From JBGPIK01 sp041484845 (lineage in GTDB: Bacteria > Desulfobacterota > Binatia > UBA9968), in contig JBGPIK010000045.1 in assembly GCA_041484845.1 (NCBI GenBank), positions 1 to 25,806 of the forward strand: DNA of 25,806 bases. The letters run 5' to 3'. Below, piece by piece: positions 7,499-14,635 of the stretch. The translations under genes were made by a program, and so were the position numbers. How positions within the stretch are numbered: position 1 is the stretch's first letter; each line of letters opens with the position of its first letter. Under the pieces are notes generated by a model. It was not told where the DNA came from, searched no databases, and saw only the letters and a list, made by a program, of their open reading frames with translations.

Positions 7499-7530
7499 CG
7501 CCACAGCGTTTCGCCGCATTGGCTGTGGCG
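7499..7530 (-). terminator. Hairpin downstream of ridA
   Basis: CGCCACAGC (7499-7507) and GCTGTGGCG (7522-7530) form a perfect 9-bp stem with a 14-base loop, immediately after the ridA stop codon on the minus strand and in the convergent gap with the glyoxalase gene. No U-tract follows, so a rho-independent terminator is only probable. Confidence 0.5.
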
Positions 7531-7531
7531 C

Positions 7532-7912
7532 TTATGCGAGCGCCACCAAATCGATTTCAACGAGCGCGCCGCGCGGCAATTCACTGACCGCGACCGTGGA
7601 TCGCGCCGGTTTCACGTTGCCAAGATATTCGGCGTAGATCTCGTTCATGGCGGCGAATTCACCCATGTTGCGCAAGAACACCGTCGCTTTGACGACTTTT
7701 TCTAACGACGAACCGCCGGCGTCGAGCACGGCCTTGAGATTCTCCAAAACCTGCCGTGTTTGAGCCGCGATTCCGCCGCTGACGAATTCACCTGTCTTAG
7801 GGTCGATGGGTATCTGCCCCGCCGTGTAAATAAAACCATTGGCTCGGATCGCCTGAGCATAGGGCCCAATGGCCTTGGGCGCCGTCTCTGTTTGCACTAT
7901 TTCGCGACTCAT
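7532..7912 (-). CDS. ridA: RidA family reactive-intermediate deaminase
   Basis: A 126-residue YjgF/YER057c/UK114 protein. RidA hydrolyses reactive enamine/imine intermediates (such as 2-aminoacrylate) released by PLP enzymes. The pattern fits the active subfamily: Tyr in IGPYAQAI, the core FIYTAGQIPIDPKTG, Arg in KPARSTVAVSELPRGA (the carboxylate-binding Arg equivalent to R105) and Glu in LVEIDLVAL. Length is normal. A strong AGGAG lies 9 bases before the ATG. It is monocistronic, divergent from the small membrane protein and convergent with the glyoxalase. Misassignment to another Rid subfamily is possible but less likely. Confidence 0.93.
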   Translation of the reverse strand: MSREIVQTETAPKAIGPYAQAIRANGFIYTAGQIPIDPKTGEFVSGGIAAQTRQVLENLKAVLDAGGSSLEKVVKATVFLRNMGEFAAMNEIYAEYLGNVKPARSTVAVSELPRGALVEIDLVALA

Positions 7913-8038
7913 TTTGAGATCTCCTTTAAGTGAAATTCGTCGATTACGATGATCCTATAGCACGATTGCACGACGATTGTAGTCCGCGCGGCTGTTTCCT
8001 TGCACACAGTCGTGTTTTTGTGCTTCACTGAGATAAAT

Positions 8039-8227
8039 ATGAAGCTACTGACCGCGCATAAAATTCTTATATGCACCGCTGTCGTTTTTTTCATCTATTT
8101 TGCCTTTTGGGAACTGCGGCACTATTTTGGCGGCGACAGCTGGGCTGGGTTTCGCGGCGTATTGTATTTTATTGTGGCTCTTGGATTCGGAATCTATCTC
8201 AAACATTTAAAGCGCTTATATAAATAA
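8039..8227 (+). CDS. Small two-helix membrane protein, unknown
   Basis: A 62-residue protein (MKLLTAHK...) with a hydrophobic helix ILICTAVVFFIYFAFW, a short polar linker containing HYFGGDSWAGF, and a second hydrophobic helix VLYFIVALGFGIYL ending in a basic tail KHLKRLYK. That tail suggests the C terminus faces the cytoplasm. A frame extension to 8000 exists, but the internal ATG gives a better membrane-protein start. It lies 21 bases upstream of the HNH gene and may be co-transcribed with it. No family recognised. Confidence 0.6.
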   Translation: MKLLTAHKILICTAVVFFIYFAFWELRHYFGGDSWAGFRGVLYFIVALGFGIYLKHLKRLYK

Positions 8228-8248
8228 GCCCTGCAATTCCTAGCTGCC

Positions 8249-8530
8249 GTGGAATCCGCGCCCTTTTTAGTCGAAGTGTCTGAAGAGCAAATTCGCCGCG
8301 AACGGCGCAAGGCGCGGGAGCTGCGCGCGAGTCAATGGTGGAAGCGTAAGCGCGCCATGGGAATCTGTCATCATTGCGGCGGTAAATTTGCGCCGGCGGA
8401 ATTGACCATGGATCATTTGATTCCGATTATTAGAGGCGGAAAATCCACTAAAGGCAATCTGGTGCCAAGCTGCAAGAAATGTAACTCGGAACGAAAGTAT
8501 CGGCTGCCCTTCGAAGAACCGGGCGGCTAG
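8249..8530 (+). CDS. HNH endonuclease domain protein
   Basis: A 93-residue compact HNH nuclease from a GTG start. The basic N-terminal helix (RRERRKARELRASQWWKRKR) is followed by the zinc-binding pair CHHC near residue 40, the HNH core MDHLIPIIRGGKSTKGN (catalytic DH, with Asn in GNLVPS) and the second zinc pair CKKC, then NSERK. Such small solo HNH proteins are common; roles range from mobile-element nucleases to housekeeping. No phage or restriction genes are adjacent. The domain is certain; the biological role is unknown and the GTG start has no good Shine-Dalgarno. Confidence 0.88.
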   Translation: MESAPFLVEVSEEQIRRERRKARELRASQWWKRKRAMGICHHCGGKFAPAELTMDHLIPIIRGGKSTKGNLVPSCKKCNSERKYRLPFEEPGG

Positions 8531-8547
8531 GGACGAAGGGGCGAAAC

Positions 8548-8610
8548 CATGGTTCAAGGTTCAATGGTTCGGCTCTCTCGGGCCTTGAATTAAACGTTGC
8601 CGGTTGAACC
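8548..8610. repeat. GGTTCAA word-repeat with inverted copies
   Basis: Three near-repeats of GGTTCAA (GGTTCAAGGTTCAATGGTTC, 8551-8570) face complementary words CCTTGAA (8583-8589) and GGTTGAACC (8602-8610). The style resembles the word palindromes at 3503 and 15375, but the words differ and the pairing is poorer. It lies between the HNH gene and the HAD-like gene. Confidence 0.45.
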
Positions 8611-8662
8611 AGATCCGCACTCGCTGTGGAGTGCGCCGATCGATCCCTGCGGAGGAATTTAT

Positions 8663-9397
8663 ATGACTGCAGAAACTTTCCTCATGCGCACCATGTCCGA
8701 CACGGTGGAAACTGATATTCAACGGGTGCTAACGATCGCCAACGAGATCTTGCCGCAGTACGGGCTTCATCCTCTCAGCTTCGAGCGGTTGCGAAAAATC
8801 GCCGACGGTCCATTCGACCTTTTTCTAATCCCGTTGATATTCGCCGCGGAATACGAGACCGATCACAACATCGTGTTCAATGAAAAAAAGCGGCTCGAAA
8901 TAAGGACGCATGCCCTGGAGATTGCGCGCAAACACCATTTTGATACGGAACCGCCCAACTTCGTTCCGGGAATCGAAGAGTCGTTAAAATCCACTCAAGC
9001 GGCGGGGCTGAGTAATGTGCTGTTGACCACGGGTGGACGGCGCTTTCAACATCACGCGATGGAAAGTTACGGCATCGGCAAATACTTTACCGACATCGTT
9101 GACCGGGACGAAACCTATTACGCCAAAGAGCAAGGATTCTATTATTTGTACAGAAAGCAAAAGTTGCCGAAGCTGCGAATTCTGGCGCTGACCGGTACCG
9201 TCTCCTATATTCGCGCCGGAAATAACGCCGACGGCTGCAAAGTCGGAGGCACGGAGCTCGAGGTCGTTACGATTGCCCTTGCGACCGGCTACTCGTACAA
9301 CGATGGAGAGACGTTAGCTGCCGCTAAACCCAAAATGCTTATTCACGGTTTCGAAGATTTGCTGCCACAATTACGGCAACAGGGATATTTAGCTTAA
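8663..9397 (+). CDS. HAD-like protein lacking catalytic aspartates
   Basis: A 244-residue protein starting at ATG 8663 after GGAGGAATTTAT, a strong ribosome site that decides the start. The order of elements matches the haloacid-dehalogenase fold: a helical cap region (YGLHPLSFERLRKIADG), motif II-like LLTTGGRR, Lys in YYAKEQGF, then a motif IV-position stretch ALTGTVSYIRAGNNADG. But motif I DxDGT is absent (MRTMSDTVETD stands where LVDT would follow it), and motif IV has GTVSYIRAG in place of GDxxxDI.AG. The nucleophile and Mg-binding aspartates are therefore missing. It is probably a pseudoenzyme or a highly diverged hydrolase; HAD assignment rests on layout and is moderate. Confidence 0.6.
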   Translation: MTAETFLMRTMSDTVETDIQRVLTIANEILPQYGLHPLSFERLRKIADGPFDLFLIPLIFAAEYETDHNIVFNEKKRLEIRTHALEIARKHHFDTEPPNFVPGIEESLKSTQAAGLSNVLLTTGGRRFQHHAMESYGIGKYFTDIVDRDETYYAKEQGFYYLYRKQKLPKLRILALTGTVSYIRAGNNADGCKVGGTELEVVTIALATGYSYNDGETLAAAKPKMLIHGFEDLLPQLRQQGYLA

Positions 9398-9431
9398 CGG
9401 CTGCGGGTGGTTCTTGAGAGACATTGATTCA

Positions 9432-9986
9432 ATGAGCGCGCTAAAAACATTTTTGGACGGCCGGGTGCTTGTCAAAGTCGGTGACCTTACGAAGGAGACG
9501 ACGGACGCCATAGTGAACGCAGCCAACGGAACGCTCCTTGGCGGCGGCGGTGTAGATGGAGCCATTCACCGGGCGGGCGGGCCGGATATATTGAAAGAAT
9601 GCAAGGAGATTCGCCGGATTCAATTCCCCGACGGCTTGCCCACGGGGCAGGCCGTAATCACGACGGCGGGTAGAATGGCGGCGAAGTACGTCATTCACAC
9701 GGTGGGCCCGGTCTATGGGCGCGGCGGTAAAGAGAAAGCGGAATTATTGGCAGCATGCTATGCGAACTCATTGAGCCTCGCTGTAAAGGAGGGCTTGCAA
9801 ACCGTCGCCTTCCCAGCGATCTCGACCGGCATTTACGGCTATCCGCCGGCGGAGGCTGCGCGCGTTTCCTCGGGAACCATTGAACATTTTCTGCGCGGAG
9901 ACTCGAGCCTTCGGGAAATACGATTAATTTTTTTCGCTCCGACTGACGCCGAAACGTTCTTGAAGAATCAAGTTTTCGCGGCATGA
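9432..9986 (+). CDS. Macrodomain protein, O-acetyl-ADP-ribose deacetylase-like
   Basis: A 184-residue MacroD/YmdB-type macrodomain. Motifs: DAIVNAAN (ADP-ribose-binding Asp and catalytic-site Asn), GGGGVDGAIHRAGG (distal ribose loop), PTGQAVITTAG, VIHTVGPVYG and the phosphate loop AISTGIYGYP. Members hydrolyse O-acetyl-ADP-ribose or remove ADP-ribose from proteins or nucleic acids. ATG 9432 is preferred over an upstream TTG at 9414. A broken relative of this gene lies at 11398-11481, between the two binding-protein paralogues. No adjacent sirtuin or DarT-like partner was seen, so a role in an ADP-ribosylation system is not indicated by context. Confidence 0.93.
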   Translation: MSALKTFLDGRVLVKVGDLTKETTDAIVNAANGTLLGGGGVDGAIHRAGGPDILKECKEIRRIQFPDGLPTGQAVITTAGRMAAKYVIHTVGPVYGRGGKEKAELLAACYANSLSLAVKEGLQTVAFPAISTGIYGYPPAEAARVSSGTIEHFLRGDSSLREIRLIFFAPTDAETFLKNQVFAA

Positions 9987-10326
9987 TCTGCGTCGCGTAA
10001 AGCTGACTGCCCTTTTAATGCCGACCGATGACCGCGGGTTTCCCTTCTGTACCTTCACTCCTCCAGACTTGCCCTCGCAACACAGTGTCACTGTCATTTC
10101 CCTGAGCATGAATAATGTTCGTGAAAGCTTGTTTCACCCTTGAGCATGAAAGTTCAGAGCGAAGGGGCAAGCCTGGAGGTCGCAGACGTAGAACCGTGCA
10201 GGTGCTGCCAGGCCCGGACTGCCGGAATTAGCACGCATGGGGCTGGTGATGGGGTCTTGGAGCCACAGGCCCATCGGCTGCGGCCGGAAGGCTTGTCGCT
10301 TCGCGCCACTTTCGGAGGAATCCGGG
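9987..10326. other. Intergenic region with a 120-base inverted-repeat element
   Basis: No credible gene. CCTCCAGACTTGCCC (10060-10074) is the reverse complement of GGGCAAGCCTGGAGG (10165-10179) except for one base. Between them lie a small hairpin GTGAAA-GCTTG-TTTCAC and two copies of a word TGAGCATGAA. The element sits between the macrodomain gene and the convergent binding-protein gene and may be a degraded mobile repeat or a terminator. Confidence 0.5.
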
Positions 10327-11322
10327 TTATTTGCCGTATAGGCTTTTAATAAAGCCTGAGTCTTCCAACTCCTTGATGAAGCGCATGTCGACCATTTCCT
10401 TGGCGTTGGCCTTTGCCGCCTTGGGGTTGCTTGCCACAAGATCCTGCAAGATCAATTGGTAGCCGTCGACGGTCGGATACGGAATGTTGGGAAAGTAGCG
10501 CGTGTGCCATTCCCACGAGTCCTCTAACAGCGCACGGTCGTCGACCCGAGAATATTTTTTTAGGATCTTGAGCGATTCTTCCTTGTGGGTTTTATAATAG
10601 TGAATCGCTTCAACATATGCCTTGATGTAGCGACGGACCGCATCGGGTCGTTCCCGAATCATTTTTCCGCTGGTGTAGATGCCGTTTTGCGGAAAGGGGA
10701 TCCCTTGCGCGATCATGTCAACGACCGTAGGAAAGCCATTCCTTTCCGCGATGGCCTTACCGGTTTCAGTCACGACGGTGAAATTCACAAGGCCCTTTTG
10801 CAATGCCGCCATACGCTCGATGGTGCCGCCGATAACCCGCAGCTGGACGTCTTTCAGCGGGTCGATGCCCAATTTTTTGAGGCTCATGCGCAGAGCGAAT
10901 TCCGCCGTTGTGCCGGCGATATGATTCCCGCCGATTTTGCCTCTCAGGTCTTCGGCTCTTTTGATACTCGGTTGCGCGACCAGATAATACGGCAGCACGT
11001 TGATCGTGCCCGCGACCGCGACAACGTCGCCGCCGGCCAGGCGAGCGGAGACTAAACCGGGACCTCCGCCTTCACCGATGGGAATATCGCCGGCGAGAAT
11101 CGCCTGGATCCCGCGAATGCTGCCCGAAATAAAGATCACCGTCGCATCGAAACCGTATTTTTCGAATATTCCCGTTTCCTTAGCGATCCAAATAGGGGCT
11201 GACGCCGTCGGCGTCGCGGAAATAAACGAGGTGTTGATCTTTTCCGCGGCACGAGCCGGAGCGGCTGTAAAAAAGGTAATCCCCAAAAAAAGAAAAAAGA
11301 TATTCCAGGCTGTCTTGCGCAT
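10327..11322 (-). CDS. NMT1/SsuA-like ABC transporter substrate-binding protein, copy 1
   Basis: A 331-residue periplasmic binding protein of the NMT1/THI5-like family (relatives bind sulfonates, nitrate or thiamine precursors). The Sec signal peptide is NIFFLFLGITFFTAAPARA-AEK. The mature start INTSFISATPTASAPIWIAKE matches the family opening (substrate mimic, then IAKETGIFEKYG), followed by RGIQAILAGDIPIG and GGGPGLVSARLAGGD. The start at ATG 11322 is chosen for AGGAGG seven bases upstream and because the signal peptide then begins MRKTAW. No permease or ATPase gene is adjacent. It is about three quarters identical, ungapped by eye, to the copy at 11533-12528. Ligand unknown. Confidence 0.92.
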   Translation of the reverse strand: MRKTAWNIFFLFLGITFFTAAPARAAEKINTSFISATPTASAPIWIAKETGIFEKYGFDATVIFISGSIRGIQAILAGDIPIGEGGGPGLVSARLAGGDVVAVAGTINVLPYYLVAQPSIKRAEDLRGKIGGNHIAGTTAEFALRMSLKKLGIDPLKDVQLRVIGGTIERMAALQKGLVNFTVVTETGKAIAERNGFPTVVDMIAQGIPFPQNGIYTSGKMIRERPDAVRRYIKAYVEAIHYYKTHKEESLKILKKYSRVDDRALLEDSWEWHTRYFPNIPYPTVDGYQLILQDLVASNPKAAKANAKEMVDMRFIKELEDSGFIKSLYGK

Positions 11323-11397
11323 CGTCGGCCTCCTAATTATTGGCGAGCCTACCACACAATACCGGTTCCGGAGAAGAATGGGTAGGTGGGTTCAAAT

Positions 11398-11481
11398 CGC
11401 GGAGGCGTGATTCATCGTGCCAGCGGGCCTGAGATTCTGAAAGCATGCAAGGAGATCCACCGACAGTATCCCGAAGGATGA
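11398..11481 (+). pseudogene. Macrodomain gene fragment
   Basis: Translated in frame this reads RGGVIHRASGPEILKACKEI then HRQYPEG and a TGA stop. It aligns with the intact macrodomain protein's GGVDGAIHRAGGPDILKECK stretch, with DGA deleted. Nothing recognisable of the rest of the domain remains on either side. It lies between the two NMT1-like genes, in the same orientation and relative position as the intact macrodomain gene has to copy 1, suggesting that a macrodomain-plus-binding-protein unit was duplicated and this copy decayed. Confidence 0.8.
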
Positions 11482-11532
11482 GCAGGCTTGAGTTTCGTTA
11501 ACGTTCGATTCAGATACACGGGGCGACCGCGA

Positions 11533-12528
11533 TTATTTCCCGTATAAGCTCTTAATGAAACCCGAGTCTTCCAACTCCTTTACAAAGCGCGAGTCGATAA
11601 GATCCTTGGCGTTGGCCTGCGCCGCCTTGGGATTAGTCGAAGCGAGATCTTGTAATATGGTCTGATATCCTTCCACTGGCGGATAGGGGGCGTCGGGGGT
11701 ATAGCGGACGTGCCAGGTCCACGACTCTTCCACGGGATTGCGCTCGTTCACGCGGGAATATTTCTGCATGATTTTAATGCTTTCTTCCTTGTGCGTTTTG
11801 AAAAAATAAATCGCTTCGACATAGGCCCGCATGTACCGGCGCACGATATCGGGCTGCTCTCTGATGAACCGGGTCGAAGTATAGACTCCGTTTTGCGGAA
11901 ACGGAATCTCAAGCGCGGCCATATCGACGATCATGGGGTATCCAAGCTTTTCGGCCATTGCCTTTCCCGCCTCAGTCACAACGGTAAAGTTGACAATCCC
12001 TTTCTGCAACGCGACCATGCGCTCGATGGAGCCGCCGATCACGCGCAAATTGACATCCTTCGCCGGATTCAAGCCCAATTTTTTTAACCCCACGCGCAGC
12101 GCGAACTCGGCGGTGGTTCCAGCGATATGGTTTCCGCCTATTTTTCCCCTGAGGTCCTCGGGTTTCTTAATGCTCGGCTGTGCTACCAGGTAGTAGGGCA
12201 AAACATTGATGTTTCCCGCGATCGCTACCACGTCCCCTCCGGCCAGTCGCGCCGAGGTCAGACCGGGTCCGCCTCCCTCTCCGATGGGGATCTCTCCGGC
12301 TAAGATCGCCTGAATTCCGCGGACGCTGCCTGAAATATAAATTACTGTGGCATCGAGGCCGTATTTCTCAAACAGGTGGGTATCTTTTGCCACCCAGATG
12401 ATGGCCGAAGAAGCGGGCGCCGGCGAGATGTAAGACGTATTGATCCTATCCGCGGCCGATCCGAGCGTCGTCCCGGAGAACAGGAAAATGAGCATCGTAA
12501 GGGTCTGGACTCGACGAATGCACTTCAT
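11533..12528 (-). CDS. NMT1/SsuA-like ABC transporter substrate-binding protein, copy 2
   Basis: A 331-residue paralogue of the 10327-11322 product. Signal peptide: basic start MKCIRRVQ, hydrophobic TLTMLIFLFSGTTLGSA, cleavage before ADR. The mature protein shares long blocks with copy 1 (GKIGGNHIAGTTAEFALR, NFTVVTE, and the C-terminal KELEDSGFIKSLYGK). Differences cluster in the ligand-side opening (SPAPASSAIIWVAKDTHLF), so the copies may bind different solutes or serve different transporters. ATG 12528 is chosen because GGAGG lies seven bases upstream. Solo gene without permease or ATPase neighbours; a promoter in the 12529-12661 gap is presumed but not recognised. Confidence 0.92.
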   Translation of the reverse strand: MKCIRRVQTLTMLIFLFSGTTLGSAADRINTSYISPAPASSAIIWVAKDTHLFEKYGLDATVIYISGSVRGIQAILAGEIPIGEGGGPGLTSARLAGGDVVAIAGNINVLPYYLVAQPSIKKPEDLRGKIGGNHIAGTTAEFALRVGLKKLGLNPAKDVNLRVIGGSIERMVALQKGIVNFTVVTEAGKAMAEKLGYPMIVDMAALEIPFPQNGVYTSTRFIREQPDIVRRYMRAYVEAIYFFKTHKEESIKIMQKYSRVNERNPVEESWTWHVRYTPDAPYPPVEGYQTILQDLASTNPKAAQANAKDLIDSRFVKELEDSGFIKSLYGK

Positions 12529-12661
12529 TGGCCACCTCCGGAGATTCTCTTTGTTCGGCACGAACTCGATCTATGCCGCCGTATAGCACTTTCTGTCGGC
12601 CGGGAAAAGCTCAATTGACAGATCCAGGTTTGAAGTCTATTTTTGACTTAGACGGCAGCGA

Positions 12662-13309
12662 ATGAAGCGATCCATCGATCTCATCATGTTCGATTTGGAC
12701 GGTACGCTGGCCGACACGGGGCATGATTTGGCCGATGCGGTAAACTACACGCGGGCTGAATTCGAACTTACCGCGCTGCCGAATGAGCTTGTATACGCCC
12801 ATGTGGGACGCGGCGTGGAATATCTTCTTAGGCATGCGTTGCCGGAAGAGAACCCCGGCCAGTTCGAAGAGGTGATGCGCGTATTCCTGGAACGTTACGA
12901 GCATCATTTGCTTGATAAGACGGTTCTCTATCCAAGTGTTCATCACGTTCTGAATCATTTTCGTAACAAAAAAAGAGTCGTCGTTAGTAACAAAGTCTAT
13001 CGCTTTTCGGTCGCCGTCCTGCGGGGTCTGGGTATTGAGCAGCAGTTTGACGCCATTTTGGGCGGCGACAGCGCCGCTGATAAAAAACCTCATCCGGCAC
13101 TGTTAAATGCCGTGCTGGAGCGTTTTAACATTCCAGGCGCCAACGCCGTGATGGTCGGCGACGGTGAAACCGATATTGAAGCCGGAAGACGAGCGGGAGT
13201 CATCACCTGCGGCGTAACCTATGGCTTGGGGAATAAGAGCGCATTGATTGAGGCGAAGCCGGATTTGCTGATCGATGATCTTGACGAGTTGCCGCAATGC
13301 TTCTGTTAG
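12662..13309 (+). CDS. gph: HAD-family phosphatase, phosphoglycolate phosphatase-like
   Basis: A 215-residue HAD hydrolase with all catalytic motifs intact: motif I MFDLDGTLADT (nucleophile Asp10, acid Asp12), motif II VVSNK near residue 108, the motif III Lys in KKPHPALL, and motif IV VMVGDGETDIEAG. A helical C1 cap follows motif I. The combination resembles Gph, which removes 2-phosphoglycolate, but close relatives include pyrophosphatases and other sugar phosphatases, so the symbol is tentative. No strong ribosome site precedes the ATG. The PPOX-fold gene follows 31 bases downstream and has its own strong site. Confidence 0.85.
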   Translation: MKRSIDLIMFDLDGTLADTGHDLADAVNYTRAEFELTALPNELVYAHVGRGVEYLLRHALPEENPGQFEEVMRVFLERYEHHLLDKTVLYPSVHHVLNHFRNKKRVVVSNKVYRFSVAVLRGLGIEQQFDAILGGDSAADKKPHPALLNAVLERFNIPGANAVMVGDGETDIEAGRRAGVITCGVTYGLGNKSALIEAKPDLLIDDLDELPQCFC

Positions 13310-13340
13310 AAGGAAACTATTACTTGCAAGGAGGTAATTT

Positions 13341-13739
13341 ATGGCAGCGACTATTCCGGAACCCTTCAGGGAACTTTTCAACAAAGTGGCGTTCGCGAAC
13401 CTCGGTACGGTAATGCCGGATGGCAGTCCGCAGGTCACACCCGTTTGGTGCAACTTCGACGGCACGAATATCTGGATCAACTCGGCCAAAGGACGGGTGA
13501 AAGACAAAAACATGCGCCGTAATAAAAAGGTTGCGCTATCGATCCAGGATCCGGACAATGCCTACCGGCACCTGTCGCTTCAGGGCGACGTCGTCGAAAT
13601 CACCGAGCAGGGCGCTGATGATCATATCGACATGCTCGCGAAAAAATATCTGGGCAAAGACAAATATCCTTTTCGCGGACCGGGTGAGGTGCGCGTGATT
13701 TACAAGATTCGTCCGGAGAAAGTTACCACGATGGGGTGA
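13341..13739 (+). CDS. PPOX-class (pyridoxamine-oxidase-fold) flavin/F420-dependent oxidoreductase
   Basis: A 132-residue split-beta-barrel protein. Recognisable segments are FANLGTVMPDGSPQVTPVWC (typical of the Rv1155-like PPOX group), INSAKGRVKDKNMRRNKKVALSI (cofactor phosphate-binding basic cluster) and YRHLSLQGDVVEI. Members reduce diverse substrates with FMN or F420; the sequence does not settle which cofactor is used. Start: ATG with a textbook GGAGG eight bases upstream. It is possibly co-transcribed with the upstream phosphatase. Its 3' side faces the convergent transporter operon, with a long inverted-repeat element in between. Confidence 0.88.
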   Translation: MAATIPEPFRELFNKVAFANLGTVMPDGSPQVTPVWCNFDGTNIWINSAKGRVKDKNMRRNKKVALSIQDPDNAYRHLSLQGDVVEITEQGADDHIDMLAKKYLGKDKYPFRGPGEVRVIYKIRPEKVTTMG

Positions 13740-13783
13740 TGGCTGGCAATGACAACTACTAGCGCGGATATTCACGCATGAGA

Positions 13784-13928
13784 GCGATCGAGAGGCGAGC
13801 CCTCCGGAGCGAGGCAATGGGCCTGCGCGTTTTCGCATAGGGCATGGAGCAGGGAGCAAGGAGCTTTTCGGAACCATTCTTGCTCTTAGCGCTTGGCACT
13901 TTGCTATTTTGGCTCGCCTCTCGATCGC
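13784..13928. repeat. 145-bp element with 18-bp perfect inverted ends
   Basis: GCGATCGAGAGGCGAGCC (13784-13801) is exactly reverse-complemented at 13911-13928. Inside, GAGCAAG near 13854 pairs with CTTGCTC near 13879, and the left half carries repeated GGAGC words. It lies between convergent genes (PPOX and transporter permease). A MITE-like element, a bidirectional terminator or a degenerate-word palindrome are all possible; no target-site duplication is obvious. Confidence 0.7.
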
Positions 13929-13952
13929 CGTCTAACCGTAAATAATGCGGGT

Positions 13953-14633
13953 TTAAGCAGCATTGCGGTTTAGCCGCTGCTCCAGAGCTCCGGCGTAACG
14001 CGACATGGCAAAACTACAGAGCCAGTAGACTGCGGCAATGAAGAGATAAATCTCGAACGGCCGCACTTCGCGGTTATTAACGATTTGCGCCGCCTTGGTG
14101 AGATCAACGTAACCGATGATTGAAGCCAATGAGGTGTCTTTGAGCAGCACGATGAATTGAGTCACCAAGGCGGGAATCATGTTGCCCAGCGCTTGCGGCA
14201 AAACGACGTGGAGCATCGATTGCGCGCGGCTGAGTCCAGTGGCGGTAGCGGCTTCCATCTGGCCCCGGGGCACCGATTGAATGCCGGCGCGAACAATTTC
14301 GCCCAAATAGGCCGCTTCGAAAGTCACGAAAGCCGTGAGCGCAACGCCGTACTCCGGTAGCGATTTTCCCAGCAGCGTCGGGATGATGAACCAAATCCAA
14401 AAAATGACCATCACTAGCGGAACGCCGCGAAAAAACTCCACGTAAACCTTGGTGGGAATCGCGATCCAGCGCGAACGGGCAAGCCGGCCCAAGCCGATAA
14501 AGATCCCCAACAGGAACCCCAGCACAATGGCCGGTAGGGCCAAACGCAGTGTCCCGCCTGCGAAGCTTCCGATGCCGAGGAAACCTTGCAGGATGAGAAA
14601 GGAGAAGTTGTTAACGACGACCTGCAGGTCCAA
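13953..14633 (-). CDS. Polar amino acid ABC transporter permease (second permease)
   Basis: A 226-residue inner-membrane permease of the HisM/GltK family. Several hydrophobic helices are visible, and the cytoplasmic EAA-like loop QMEAATATGLSRAQSMLHVVLPQALGNMIP contacts the ATPase. I place the start at TTG 14633: it follows the upstream permease's TAA by two bases, has GGAGGAG about ten bases before it, and yields the usual length. An ATG at 14726 would add 31 uncharacteristic basic residues overlapping the upstream gene. The tight junction implies translational coupling. The last gene of the four-gene transporter operon. Confidence 0.9.
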   Translation of the reverse strand: MDLQVVVNNFSFLILQGFLGIGSFAGGTLRLALPAIVLGFLLGIFIGLGRLARSRWIAIPTKVYVEFFRGVPLVMVIFWIWFIIPTLLGKSLPEYGVALTAFVTFEAAYLGEIVRAGIQSVPRGQMEAATATGLSRAQSMLHVVLPQALGNMIPALVTQFIVLLKDTSLASIIGYVDLTKAAQIVNNREVRPFEIYLFIAAVYWLCSFAMSRYAGALEQRLNRNAA

Positions 14634-14635
14634 CT

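Noticed and set aside
8249..8530. HNH gene as evidence of a prophage or restriction island
   Set aside because: No terminase, capsid, integrase or methyltransferase genes are adjacent; solo HNH genes are common in ordinary chromosomal regions.
9432..9986. Macrodomain gene as part of a DarTG or ADP-ribosylation defence system
   Set aside because: No DarT-like toxin, sirtuin or ADP-ribosyltransferase lies nearby; neighbours are a HAD-like gene and a solute-binding protein.
10140..10349. 69-codon open frame between the macrodomain and binding-protein genes
   Set aside because: It overlaps the inverted-repeat element and the 3' end of the binding-protein gene on the other strand; composition is unlike the neighbouring genes.
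13929..13980. Possible attC around the 3' end of the second permease (GTTAGAC on the minus strand with GGCTAAAC)
   Set aside because: The core box GTTAGAC is present, but the opposite box is weak, the stem is short and interrupted, and the gene belongs to a conserved ABC operon rather than a cassette.
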